Positions 8,821 through 19,117 of a stretch of 64,000 nt of DNA are shown in pieces; position 1 is the first letter of the stretch; the number at the start of each line of letters is the position of its first letter. The DNA lies in the NCBI RefSeq assembly GCF_039539445.1, contig NZ_BAABDD010000017.1, forward strand, positions 1 through 64,000. The letters run 5' to 3'. The DNA is from Salinactinospora qingdaonensis. Lineage in GTDB: Bacteria > Actinomycetota > Actinomycetes > Streptosporangiales > Streptosporangiaceae. A program made the position numbers and the translations under genes. The notes beneath the pieces are model-generated. The model ran no database searches, was not told the DNA's origin, and saw nothing but the letters and a program-made list of their open reading frames with translations.

Positions 8821-9548
8821 TGGTTCCTCCAGATAGGGATGGGAGGTTTCTCGCTGTCAGGGAGTTGGTCGGGGCGGCCATCGGGTAGTGCGCACCCGGT
8901 CGGGACGCGCGTGAGCTGATGCGGAGGCGATGGGAATGGGGCCGCGACGCAAGGGGGGGCGAGATCGTGGAAGGCGGCAGAAAACCGTCACCGATGGAAT
9001 GGACTAGTCACTGCAAGAGCTTTTCTTTCGCCGCCGCGAGGAGACGGCGCGATTCTGTTCGGCGGTGCCGGTGGGACGTGGGGACGGCGGGCAGCGGGTG
9101 GTGTCGCCGCCTGCCGGGGAAACGGTGGTAGTGCCGCCTGCGGTCCACGGGGTGCTGGTGGCGCGATCGAGGATGCCGCGTCGCACGACTGCGTCCCCTT
9201 CCGTTGTCGGCTCGATAGGGCGCCCGCTCCCGGCAGACGCAACGAGCACCGGGAACGGCCTGCCGCGCCAGTGAAGTCATTGGGTGTGACCGCGCCTTAT
9301 ATTCTCAGTTAATCGAGCCGCAAGGCAGGAGGAACTCCATAGCAAAAAGGAAAATCCTTTTAGGTTCTCTTGTTGTTTGCCGTGGGAAGATGTCCGGTTT
9401 TTTGGTTTTCGGGTTTTCCTGAGGCAGCGGGGACCGCGCGCCGTTTCTTGGAGTGTTTGGCGTGCGGCACCGGTCGCGGCGGGGGCCGCACGATGTGCCC
9501 CGCGCCCGGGCGCGCCGCTACGGTGGGGGGAGTCGAAAGGTTGGGTTC
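8821..9548. other. Intergenic region between divergent genes, no supported gene
   Basis: About 730 bp between the nuclease and proC, which point away from each other. Short open frames on both strands have no recognisable features. The right part is unusually AT-rich for this genome. It contains a 7-bp inverted repeat AAAAGGA-AAA-TCCTTTT at 9345-9361 and a GGAGGAACTCC stretch at 9330-9340 without a usable start codon. It may hold promoters or a small RNA. Confidence 0.4.
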
Positions 9549-10343
9549 ATGATCGCGATCATTGGTGGCGGCAAGATGGGTGAGGCCCTGCTTGCCGGAC
9601 TGTTGGCAACCGGCTATGACGAGGGCGAACTACTCGTTACCGAGCCTCGCCACGAGCAGGCGGCGCACCTGCGCGAGCGCTACGGCATCGACGTGGTTCC
9701 CGGGGCCGACGCCGCCAAGCGCGCTGATGTCCTCATCCTCGCCGTCAAACCGCAGCAGCTCGTCAGCGTCCTCGACGAGCTCGCACCCGAGATGGGGCCG
9801 GGCCGGCTGGTCGTCTCCGTCGCCGCCGGCGTAGCCACCGCCACCGTGCGCGAGCGCCTGCCCGGCGACGTCGCCGTCGTGCGCGCCATGCCCAACACGC
9901 CCGCCCTGCTGGGCAAGGGCATGACCGCTGTCGCCGCGGCCGACGGTGTCACCGCCGAGCAGGTCGAGCACGCCCAGCGGTTGATGCGGTCGGTGGGTGA
10001 GGTGGTGCGGGTGCCCGAGGAGCATATGGACGCCGTCACGGCCCTCTCCGGTAGCGGACCCGCCTACATTTACCTCGTCGCCGAGGCCATGATCGAAGCC
10101 GGCGTGCTGACGGGGGTGCCCCGCGCTACGGCACAGCAACTCGTCACCCAGACCATCAGTGGCGCCGCGGCCATGCTCACCGACTCCGGCGAGCACCCGA
10201 GCCTGCTGCGCGAGGCGGTCAGCTCACCCGGCGGCACCACGATCGCCGCGCTGCGCGAACTGGAGCGCGGCGGGGTGCGTTCGGCCTTCATCGACGCCGT
10301 TGAAGCTGCTCGTGACCGCAGCCAGGAGCTGTCCCAAGGGTGA
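9549..10343 (+). CDS. proC: Pyrroline-5-carboxylate reductase
   Basis: 264 residues from the ATG at 9549. The N-terminal Rossmann domain starts MIAIIGGGKMGEALL (NADPH-binding GxGxxG). It is followed by ILAVKPQQL, VVRAMPNTPALLGKG and the C-terminal dimer and active-site region LSGSGPAYIYL and SSPGGTTIAAL, all standard ProC signatures. It catalyses the last step of proline synthesis. GAAAGG at 9535-9540 serves as ribosome binding site, which favours this ATG over upstream in-frame codons. Confidence 0.95.
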   Translation: MIAIIGGGKMGEALLAGLLATGYDEGELLVTEPRHEQAAHLRERYGIDVVPGADAAKRADVLILAVKPQQLVSVLDELAPEMGPGRLVVSVAAGVATATVRERLPGDVAVVRAMPNTPALLGKGMTAVAAADGVTAEQVEHAQRLMRSVGEVVRVPEEHMDAVTALSGSGPAYIYLVAEAMIEAGVLTGVPRATAQQLVTQTISGAAAMLTDSGEHPSLLREAVSSPGGTTIAALRELERGGVRSAFIDAVEAARDRSQELSQG

Positions 10344-10433
10344 CTTCGGCTGGGCCCCGTTGCCGTTGTTGCGGCTCGTCCTTCGTTAGTGTGAGAGCCA
10401 CGGGATCGGTATCTGTAACAGGGGGAGGGGCGC

Positions 10434-11612
10434 ATGGGCTGCTCGCTGCGCGTGGCGTGGGACGATGGACTGACCGCCTACAACTTCGGGCCCCAGCACC
10501 CGTTGGCGCCCGTACGGGTCGAGCTGACGATGGCGCTGGCTCGCGAGTTCGGCGTGTTCGACACCGCCGGTGTCTCGTTCGTCCCCGTCGAGCCCGCTGA
10601 CGACAAGTTGCTCGAACTTGTCCACGAGCCCGACTACATCGCCGCGGTGCGCCGCGCCGGCCAAACGCTCGCCCCAGACGACCCCTATTCGTTGGGCACT
10701 CCCGACAACCCGGTCTTTGCCGGGATGCACGACGCGGCGGCCCTCATCTCCGGCGCGTCGGTGGCCGCAGCGGGGGCCGTGTGGCGGGGCGAAGCCGAAC
10801 ACGCCGCCAACCTCGCCGGCGGGCTGCACCACGCGATGCCCAACCACGCGTGGGGGTTCTGCGTCTACAACGACCCCGCGATCGCCATCGCCTGGCTGCT
10901 GGAGCAGGGGGCCAAGCGCGTCGCCTACGTCGACGTCGACGTTCACCACGGCGACGGGGTGCAGAAGCGCTTCTACGACGACCCTCGCGTGCTCACCATC
11001 AGCCTGCACGAATCGCCGGCGACCCTGTTTCCCGGCACCGGTACTCCAGACGAGATCGGCGGCCCCAACGCCGAGGGCTACGCCGTCAACGTGGCGCTTC
11101 CCGCCGGCACCAACGACGGGCTGTGGATGCGGGCTTTCCACGCGGTGGTACCGCCGCTGCTGCGCGAGCTCCAGCCCGAGATCCTGGTCACCCAGCACGG
11201 CTGTGACACGCACGCGCTCGACCCGCTCGCCAACCTCACGCTCAGCCTGGACGGACAACGCCAGACCTACGCCGAGCTGCATCGGCTCGCCAAAGAGACG
11301 GCGGGCGGGCGCTGGGTGCTCATGGGCGGGGGCGGCTACGAGCTGGTCCAGGTGGTCCCACGCGCATGGACGCACCTTCTCGCCGAGGCCGCCGGCTCAC
11401 CGATCGCCTCCGACACCATGACCCCAGAAACCTGGCGCGACTTTGCTCACACCCGCACCGGGGAAGTTCCGCCCTTGCGTATGACCGACAACCGCACGGT
11501 CGGCTACAGCCGGTTCGAGGACGGCTATGACCCCGATGACCCCGTGGACCGGGCGATCCAGGCCACCCGCAAGGCGGTCTTCCCCTGTCACGGGCTCGAT
11601 CCCAATTTGTGA
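10434..11612 (+). CDS. acuC: AcuC-type acetoin utilisation/histone deacetylase family protein
   Basis: 392 residues, a zinc-dependent deacetylase of the class I HDAC superfamily. The general-base pair LHH is at residues 131-133. Zinc ligands are D169 and H171 in DVDVHHGDG, and D258 in HGCD. MGGGGYE near residue 300 is the conserved glycine/tyrosine segment. In Bacillus, AcuC deacetylates acetyl-CoA synthetase; actinomycete homologues are assumed to act on acetylated proteins. It follows proC by 90 bp on the same strand. GGGGGAGG lies just before the ATG. Confidence 0.88.
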   Translation: MGCSLRVAWDDGLTAYNFGPQHPLAPVRVELTMALAREFGVFDTAGVSFVPVEPADDKLLELVHEPDYIAAVRRAGQTLAPDDPYSLGTPDNPVFAGMHDAAALISGASVAAAGAVWRGEAEHAANLAGGLHHAMPNHAWGFCVYNDPAIAIAWLLEQGAKRVAYVDVDVHHGDGVQKRFYDDPRVLTISLHESPATLFPGTGTPDEIGGPNAEGYAVNVALPAGTNDGLWMRAFHAVVPPLLRELQPEILVTQHGCDTHALDPLANLTLSLDGQRQTYAELHRLAKETAGGRWVLMGGGGYELVQVVPRAWTHLLAEAAGSPIASDTMTPETWRDFAHTRTGEVPPLRMTDNRTVGYSRFEDGYDPDDPVDRAIQATRKAVFPCHGLDPNL

Positions 11613-11662
11613 CCCCCACCACAGGCCAAGTAAGGGGGCGGTCTCAATCTGGACAACGTGCG

Positions 11663-11689
11663 TTGAAATTTTCGGTTAACGGGTATAAG
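11663..11689 (+). promoter_or_regulatory. Possible promoter of the phosphatase-like gene
   Basis: TTGAAA at 11663 and TATAAG at 11684 are separated by 15 bp, a short spacer. The stretch is locally AT-rich. A 7-bp inverted repeat ATCCGTG/CACGGAT (about 11702-11727) lies in the expected leader. Confidence 0.35.
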
Positions 11690-11749
11690 GGTGCCTCGAT
11701 GATCCGTGGATGTCGGAATTCACGGATTCCGGACCGATAAGGGGGCCCA

Positions 11750-12559
11750 TTGGTCACGCCGCCCTCCCGCGCGGAGCTGATCGAACATATGGTGCGCACC
11801 GGTATAGCGGGGCAGGTCGACACGCCCAGGGAGAACAATCTCAAGCACTACCGCCGCCTCGTGGAGGGTGACCCGTACTACCAGTTCGGGTTGACCCACA
11901 GCGACGAGTGGTCCTACAGCGACGTCCTCTCCCTGATGTCCAAGAGCTGTGGCGTCGTCGCCGACGAGAACTACAGGTGGGGCATCGACACCATCGACCC
12001 CGACCGCACCGCCGATGCGCTTGAGGCGCTGGCCGACCGGATGGCTGAAGCGGCGCGTCGCCGAGAGCGGGTCATGTTCGCCACGGGACACCCCAAAAAC
12101 CTGCTCGAAACCTACCAAGTGTGGGCCTCAGCACTGCGCGAGCGCGGGTGCCCGATCGTCACCGCGGCCGGTGGCTTCTCCTACGAAGTCAACGGTTACG
12201 AAGGGGAAGTGCCTCCGGAACGGCGGGTTCTCGTGTGGGAAGAGGGAGTCGGCATAGTCGTGGACAACCTGCTGCCTCGCCACAGCCACGACCCGTTCGC
12301 GATGCAGGCCGCGCTGGCCGCGCTGGCCGACGCAGGGCAGCCGTGGCCGCAGTTGGTCATCGCCGATCACGGTTTCGCCGGCGCGGCAGGGGAAGCGGGA
12401 ATTCCTGCTATCGGCTTCGCCGACTCCAACGACCCCGCCCTTTTCGTGGGGGAATACGAAGGAAAAATCCATACAACGGTGCCGCTAGACGACGGTTACC
12501 TCACCGAGGATTACCTTCCGCTGTGCGCCTATGTACTGCAACGATCCGGGCTGCTGTGA
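11750..12559 (+). CDS. Conserved actinobacterial phosphatase-like protein
   Basis: 269 residues. It resembles a conserved actinobacterial family usually annotated simply as phosphatase, with motifs TPRENNLKHYRRL, IDTIDPD, VMFATGHPKNLL, VIADHGFAG and GFADSNDPALF. The Asp/His-rich blocks suggest a metal-dependent hydrolase, but no substrate is known. The most likely start is TTG at 11750, since GGGGG at 11741-11745 lies 4 nt upstream and no ATG or GTG is nearby. In other actinomycetes this gene is often next to a small excisionase-like HTH gene, as here. Confidence 0.7.
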   Translation: MVTPPSRAELIEHMVRTGIAGQVDTPRENNLKHYRRLVEGDPYYQFGLTHSDEWSYSDVLSLMSKSCGVVADENYRWGIDTIDPDRTADALEALADRMAEAARRRERVMFATGHPKNLLETYQVWASALRERGCPIVTAAGGFSYEVNGYEGEVPPERRVLVWEEGVGIVVDNLLPRHSHDPFAMQAALAALADAGQPWPQLVIADHGFAGAAGEAGIPAIGFADSNDPALFVGEYEGKIHTTVPLDDGYLTEDYLPLCAYVLQRSGLL

Positions 12560-12814
12560 CACGGGAAACAGTTATACCCATCCCTTAAACCTCATCTGGC
12601 CCGCCCCTCTCATGTAGCCAGGCCGACAGTAAAACCACTCTTTCAATGCTGTGCACCCGGTTTTACCCTGAAACCGGACGTGTCAGTAGTTACCGATCGG
12701 CACACCAGCGTGGCGACGGGCGAGGGGAAGGTCTCCGTGTCCGGGCGAGGATGCGTCACGGTGGCGACAGGCAGGGACGAGAACGCTCACGTCCGGAAGT
12801 GAGGGCATCGGAAG

Positions 12815-13018
12815 ATGAGTGGGAATAAGGCTCCGCTGGACGAGGTCAGGTTCTTGACCGTGGCCGAAGTCGCCACGATCATGCGAGTCTCCAAGATGAC
12901 GGTCTACCGAATGGTCCACTCCGGTGCGCTCCCCGCGATCCGCGTGGGACGCTCCTATCGAGTGCCCGAACGCGCCGTCCACGACTACCTCCGCGAGGCG
13001 TTCGTCGAAGCGGGCTAG
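12815..13018 (+). CDS. Small MerR/excisionase-like HTH DNA-binding protein
   Basis: 67 residues. FLTVAEVATIMRVSKMTVYR and LPAIRVGRSYRVPERAVHDYL form one winged HTH of the excisionase/BldC type. There is no other domain. The ATG at 12815 is preceded by GGAAG. It is the counterpart of the small HTH gene found beside acuC and proC in Streptomyces, not of BldC itself, which is encoded at 26965-27165. It probably binds direct repeats as a multimer, by analogy with BldC. Targets unknown. Confidence 0.85.
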   Translation: MSGNKAPLDEVRFLTVAEVATIMRVSKMTVYRMVHSGALPAIRVGRSYRVPERAVHDYLREAFVEAG

Positions 13019-13392
13019 TCCAAGAACCGGCGCGTCACCCGTTGGGGGCGGTGTTCCCCCCGACCATCGCCCTCCGGGTGCCGGCCACTGTAGAGTTTTT
13101 CCGCGGACGGGTGCTTCACCGCCGCCAGGCAGCGCCCCTCCGCGGCTCCCTTCGCCACGCGCACGCCCCTGCTGGCCGCCCGGACGGGGCGCCTGGCGGT
13201 TGAGACGGCGCCACCGCCCCTACACGAGGCGGTTCTTCCCACGGCCGAAAGGGAAGCTCCGACCCGCGAGATGAGGAGAAGCCACTCCCTCAGGCCCGGC
13301 CAGGGGGGCAGCGGGATCTTCAGCGGCATCTACTACACTGTGTCGTTATCGGAGCAGTGCCGCTTTCACCTGCCGTTTCGAGGTTCCTCACC
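13019..13392. other. Intergenic region, no gene seen
   Basis: About 370 bp of GC-rich sequence. I looked for the very short basic AURKAIP1/COX24-type gene that often follows this HTH gene in actinomycetes and did not find it. TACACT at 13334-13339 is a possible -10 box for the cytochrome c maturation operon. Confidence 0.4.
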
Positions 13393-14028
13393 ATGCCCTT
13401 TACCCAGCTTCGCGCCCTGACCAGGAGGGGCCCGACGCTGCTGCGTGGCGCTGTCGCCGCCGCTGTAGCGGCGGCACTGGCCGGGTGCGCCGGCGGTGCG
13501 GGGGCCGACTCCACCACTTCCGCGGAGCGCTACATCCAGGGTGACGGCTCCACCGCCTCCTTCGCGCCCGAGGAACGTCAGCCCGCCCCCCAGATCAGCG
13601 GCGAGACCCTCGAAGGCGACGCGCTGCGCCTGGCCGACTACGAGGGCAGCGTAGTCGTGGTCAACTTCTGGGCCAGTTGGTGCGCTCCCTGCCGCGCCGA
13701 GACCCCCGTGCTCCAGGAGGTCCACGCCGAGCACGAGGCGGCCGGACTGGAGTTTCTGGGGATCAACATCAAAGACGACCGGACTGCGGCCAAGGCGTTC
13801 GACCGCGAGCGGGAAGTCGACTACCCGAGCCTGTACGACCAGCCCGGCACCATCGCCCAAGCATTCCGCGACACCGTCCCGCCCAAGGCCATCCCCAGCA
13901 CGATCGTCATCGACCGTCAGGGCCGCATCGCCGCACGCGCCATCGGCCCGGTCAACTACAACGACCTCACCGGCCTTGTCGAGCCCGTGCTACAGGAGGG
14001 TGAGTCGCAGGGCGCTGGTTCCTCGTGA
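13393..14028 (+). CDS. TlpA/ResA-like thioredoxin lipoprotein
   Basis: 211 residues from the ATG at 13393. A basic N-terminus, an Ala/Val-rich helix and the lipobox LAGC (Cys32) mark a lipoprotein anchored outside the membrane. The thioredoxin fold carries VVNFWASWCAPC with catalytic cysteines at 97 and 100, and the cis-Pro segment IPSTIVIDRQGRI. It should reduce apocytochrome c cysteines before haem attachment, taking electrons from the CcdA protein encoded by the overlapping next gene (GTGA junction at 14025). Confidence 0.9.
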   Translation: MPFTQLRALTRRGPTLLRGAVAAAVAAALAGCAGGAGADSTTSAERYIQGDGSTASFAPEERQPAPQISGETLEGDALRLADYEGSVVVVNFWASWCAPCRAETPVLQEVHAEHEAAGLEFLGINIKDDRTAAKAFDREREVDYPSLYDQPGTIAQAFRDTVPPKAIPSTIVIDRQGRIAARAIGPVNYNDLTGLVEPVLQEGESQGAGSS

Positions 14029-14840
14029 TCGCCGACACCGTCCTGCAAGGGTCGCTGCTGCTGGCCGTTCCGCTGGCCTTGGCCGCCGGCATGGTGTCGT
14101 TCCTGTCGCCGTGCGTGCTGCCGCTCGTGCCCGGTTACCTCTCCTACGTCACCGGCATGTCCGGCGCCGATATCGCCGCCCGCCGCCGTGAACTGGCCGC
14201 CCCCGCCGGCGGCGGTAGCGCCGCAAGCACGGTCGCCACCGTCGACGACGTCCTGGCCAGCCGCCGCTGGCCCATGCTCGCCGGCAGCCTGCTGTTCATC
14301 GCCGGGTTCAGTGCCGTGTTCGTGACCGTGGGCGCCTTCGTCGGGGGCGTGGGCGGTCTCCTGCTGGACTACGCAGAGCCCATCACCCGCGTCCTCGGCG
14401 GCCTCACCATCGTGCTGGGCCTGGCTTTCATGGGGGTCATCCCCGGCCTGAACCGCGAGTGGCGTTTCCACCGGCTGCCCAGCGCCGGCCTCGTCGGCGC
14501 GCCTGTCCTGGGGGCCCTGTTCGGACTGGGCTGGACCCCTTGCCTAGGGCCGACCCTGACGGCTGTGCAGACCCTGGCCTTTACCGAAGGCAGCGCCATG
14601 CGCGGCGCGCTGCTGTCGCTGTGCTACTGCATCGGGCTGGGGTTGCCCTTTGTGCTGGCCGCGCTCCTCTACCGCCGCGCCCTGGGCGCCTTCGCGTGGG
14701 CCAAGCGCCACTACCGCGCCATTACCGTCGCCGGCGGCGCGATGCTCGTGTGCATCGGTCTGTTGCTGGTCACAGGCGCGTGGAGTGGTGTTACGGCCGT
14801 CATGCAGACCTGGACCGCCGACTTCACCACGGTGCTTTAG
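14025..14840 (+). CDS. ccdA: CcdA-type cytochrome c biogenesis thiol-disulfide transporter
   Basis: 271 residues with six predicted membrane helices. SFLSPCVLPLVPGYLSY near residue 25 and FGLGWTPCLGPTL near residue 165 carry the two membrane-embedded cysteines of the CcdA/DsbD family. These relay electrons from cytoplasmic thioredoxin to the extracytoplasmic TlpA-like protein. A non-conserved loop of about 30 residues (AARRRELAAPAGGGS onwards) lies between helices 1 and 2. The start GTG overlaps the stop of the preceding gene, so the two are translationally coupled. Confidence 0.92.
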   Translation: MIADTVLQGSLLLAVPLALAAGMVSFLSPCVLPLVPGYLSYVTGMSGADIAARRRELAAPAGGGSAASTVATVDDVLASRRWPMLAGSLLFIAGFSAVFVTVGAFVGGVGGLLLDYAEPITRVLGGLTIVLGLAFMGVIPGLNREWRFHRLPSAGLVGAPVLGALFGLGWTPCLGPTLTAVQTLAFTEGSAMRGALLSLCYCIGLGLPFVLAALLYRRALGAFAWAKRHYRAITVAGGAMLVCIGLLLVTGAWSGVTAVMQTWTADFTTVL

Positions 14841-14843
14841 CAG

Positions 14844-16484
<1,641 letters not shown>

Positions 16485-16490
16485 CCAGCC

Positions 16491-17519
16491 ATGCAACCGC
16501 TAGCCGCCCAGCCGGCGATTAACCAGAACCTGGCCTCGGTCAGCGACGGGCTCATCATCGCCATGATCGTGTGTTACGCGGTCGCGCTGTTCCTGTTCGC
16601 GATCGAGGCCGCCTACGGCCGCCGGGAGCGCCTGCAAGCCGAGCGCTCCGCCGTGCCGACTGGGGGCGCCACCGCCGGCGCGGGCGAGGGCGACATCGCG
16701 ACCCTCGGCCGTGATAGCGGCGCGGTGAAGGTCAAGGTGCGTGGCGAGCGCGGCGATGCCAAGGCGCCGCGCCACGTGCTTGGCGCGGTAGCGTTGGTCG
16801 TCACCGTCGTCGCGTTCGTGCTCAACGCCGCCCAAGTGGTTACCCGTGGGCTGGCCGCCGACCGGTGGCCCTGGGGCAACATGTTCGAGTTCGTGGTCGC
16901 CATCTGCCTGTGCGCGGTAGGCGCGTTCCTGTTCGCGGCGCTTCGCTACAAGGCCCGCTACCTGGGCACGTTCGTGCTGGTACCGGTGCTGCTCCTGTTG
17001 GGGATCGCGGCCCGCTGGCTCTACAGCGAGGCCGGGCCGCTCATCCCGGCGCTGCACTCCTACTGGATCGCCATCCACGTCTCGGCGGCCATCATCGCCA
17101 CCGGAGCCTTCCTGGTGGCGGGCTCTGCGGCCATCACCTACCTGCTGTCCAGCCGCACCGAGGCCAAGCGCGCCCGTGGCGAGCAGGTGACCGGTATCGC
17201 GGCCAGGCTGCCCAGCCCCGAGTTGCTCGACCGGCTCTCCCACCGCTTCATCCTGTTCGCGTTCCCGCTGTGGACCTTCGCCATCATCGCCGGGGCGGTG
17301 TGGGCCGACGAGGCGTGGGGCCGCTTCTGGGGGTGGGACCCCAAGGAGGTGTGGTCGTTCATCACCTGGGTCGTCTACGCCGCCTACCTGCACGCCCGCG
17401 CCACCGCCGGCTGGCGCGGCAGCAAGGCCACCTGGATCGGCCTTGTCGGCTTCGCCTGCCTGCTATTCAACTTCTTCGCCGTGAACTACATCTTCAGCGG
17501 CCTGCACTCCTACGCCTAG
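16491..17519 (+). CDS. ccsB: CcsB/CcsA cytochrome c synthase subunit
   Basis: 342 residues with eight likely membrane helices. The tryptophan-rich haem-handling motif WGRFWGWDPKEVWSF lies near residue 280, and conserved histidines are in ALHSYWIAIHVSAA and LSHRF. It pairs with ResB to move haem and attach it to apocytochromes. The ATG at 16491 follows AAAAGGAG with good spacing. Its last 27 nt are repeated with two mismatches at 21300-21326, together with a fragment of its internal loop, described separately. Confidence 0.94.
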   Translation: MQPLAAQPAINQNLASVSDGLIIAMIVCYAVALFLFAIEAAYGRRERLQAERSAVPTGGATAGAGEGDIATLGRDSGAVKVKVRGERGDAKAPRHVLGAVALVVTVVAFVLNAAQVVTRGLAADRWPWGNMFEFVVAICLCAVGAFLFAALRYKARYLGTFVLVPVLLLLGIAARWLYSEAGPLIPALHSYWIAIHVSAAIIATGAFLVAGSAAITYLLSSRTEAKRARGEQVTGIAARLPSPELLDRLSHRFILFAFPLWTFAIIAGAVWADEAWGRFWGWDPKEVWSFITWVVYAAYLHARATAGWRGSKATWIGLVGFACLLFNFFAVNYIFSGLHSYA

Positions 17520-17865
17520 TAGGGCTTTGGTGTGTCTGAGGTCTGGTGTAAGTCCTGCGCGGGTCTTGGGTATGGGGCTGGTTAGGGGCAGAGGCGCCGA
17601 GTGGACACACTCGTGGCCCTCATTCAGATGTCGAGCCGCCCGCCCTTGAGATCTCCCAGGAAGCCGCTCGTGTCCCCGCTGGGAACCGGAGATGGCCGAG
17701 TACATCTAGCGCGCACCGTTGAAGCGACACGGTTGGCCGTCGTCTGCCCCTTGTGCGGCAGGCGGGCGCTGACTCAGCTCACTGCACTCAGCCCCGTCAC
17801 CTCCGATTACTGCGGAGCGATGCACAGCGCCTCCCCCTAATCGAGCCGGGCCGCCTGCGTACTGG
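17520..17865. other. Region after ccsB without a confident gene
   Basis: About 345 bp. A plus-strand frame at 17601-17840 encodes TVEATRLAVVCPLCGRRAL with a CPLC zinc-ribbon-like pair and could be a 79-residue protein or a remnant. It has no good ribosome binding site. No terminator like those after other genes follows ccsB directly. Confidence 0.3.
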
Positions 17866-18502
17866 TCACAACAGCCTCTGTTGCACGTAGCCATCTTCGT
17901 GGGGCTCGTCGAATCGCTTGCCGGCATTGGCGAGGACGGCGGCGATGTCGGGGCCGACGGCCAATGTTCGGCGATCAGTTTGTGCAGCAGGAGCGCGGCG
18001 GCCACGGCGTCCCACAGCGCCCGATGGGGGCGTCCCTCCGGGACGAGTTCGTTGACGTGGCCTGTCAGGGCGTGTCGGTTGGTGAGTGTGGTCAGCGATC
18101 GCGAGGCGGCCCCGGTGAGTTTGGCGAGTCGTAGGGTGTCGACGATCCCCTTCGGGCGAGCCTCGGGGAAGCGTCATTGCAGCAATCGCCAGTCGACGCC
18201 GACATTGTGTCCGACCAGGTATCGGCCGTGGAGCCGTTGGAAGAGTTCGGGCTTCACCGAGGCGGGGGGGGAGGTGCCTGGCGCAGGACCGCATTGGTCA
18301 GACCCGGTGAGATCCACGGTCGGCGGGGAACGGGACGGCCGGGGTTGATCAGCGTTTCGTAGGCCTCATCCATCGCCGGGAGGCCACCGGCGAGCGGAAC
18401 CGTTGCGATTTCGAGGATGGCCTCGTTCTCGCGGTCTTGGGCTCCGGTTCCCTCAAGATCCAGGGCGATCAAGGCCGCCTCGGTCCAGGGCTGCTCGGTC
18501 AT
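17866..18502 (-). pseudogene. DnaQ-like 3'-5' exonuclease, broken by two frameshifts and a stop
   Basis: The first 80 codons read well: AALIALDLEGTGAQDRENEAILEIA contains the DEDD exonuclease I motif DLEGTG. The frame breaks in a run of eight G (18264-18271, C on the coding strand). After a one-base shift it resumes as LVGHNVGVDWRLLQ, the Exo II region, then meets an in-frame TGA at 18174-18176. It resumes again to HRALWDAVAAALLLHKLIAEHW, the Exo III Asp region, and shifts once more near 17965 to the tail ending at 17866. Three separate lesions point to true decay rather than one sequencing error. Confidence 0.75.
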
Positions 18503-18523
18503 GGCGGCCTCCCGGTGTGGTGC

Positions 18524-18911
18524 TCAGTCGTCGTCGTAACGGGCGTGTGCTGTCAGGCGGTCACGGGCTTCGCCGAGCTGTCGTAGCTCGTCCTCGCTTG
18601 GCTCGTAGCCTTCCAGAGCACGTCCGTGCGCGGCATGAATATGGGGGTGGTCCACTTCCCAGATCTGGTGTCGCAGTGTGTGCTGAATGGCGTAGCGGCG
18701 TTGTTCGCCCAGCGCGTGGGTGAGGACGTGGCCTTCTTCGATGAGAAAGGGGGGCTCAGTGCCGTAACCGAGTTCGGAGAGGACCTGCCGGAATTCGCTG
18801 TCGGTGGGAGAGCGGTGGTCGTTGGCGCAGAGTTGGCGCTGCTTTACGGGGCAGATTCGCCGCCTACAAGCGGGGAGAGTAGCCGCTCTTGTGCCAGGCG
18901 AGGTTGGTCAC
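18524..18911 (-). pseudogene. Truncated DUF397 start joined to an unrecognised ORF remnant
   Basis: A GTG at 18911, overlapping the stop of the DUF397 gene before it, begins VTNLAWHKSGYSPRL and stops at 18864. WHKSGYS is a DUF397 opening. In another frame a good coding stretch then runs to 18524: LSELGYGTEPPFLIEEGHV, ALGEQRRYAIQHTLRHQIWE, ending in ARYDDD. That second stretch has no start codon of its own. Either a deletion fused two genes or a frameshift broke one. Family of the second part unknown. Confidence 0.5.
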
Positions 18912-19099
18912 GAGAGCTTCCTCTCCTTCAGAGCCTCCAGAAAGCGTCCCCACTCCTGGACGGGAAACGTCAGGTGTCCAAGTTCGCGGTGGTGAGTGTC
19001 GCGGATGAAAGCGGTGTGGGGAGTTTCTGCGGCCTCAACGCAGTTGCCCGAGCCGCTGGAGTAGCTGGATATGTGCCAGGTGAGTTGATTCGTGGTCAT
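18908..19099 (-). CDS. DUF397 protein, partner of the XRE regulator
   Basis: 63 residues: WHISSYSSGSGNCVEAAE, then FIRDTHHRELGHLTFPVQEWGRFLEALK, the full DUF397 pattern. It starts 18 bp after the XRE gene stop. In Streptomyces, XRE (WhiJ/AbaA-like) and DUF397 proteins come in such pairs and behave somewhat like a regulator with its small cognate partner in development and antibiotic control. That role is inferred here. Confidence 0.88.
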   Translation of the reverse strand: MTTNQLTWHISSYSSGSGNCVEAAETPHTAFIRDTHHRELGHLTFPVQEWGRFLEALKERKLS

Positions 19100-19117
19100 G
19101 GGTTTGCCTGTTTCTCG

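Noticed and set aside
9004..9280. Overlapping short frames upstream of proC on the minus strand
   Set aside because: Three frames are open at once, as expected from GC-rich chance. None has a ribosome binding site or conserved-looking residues.
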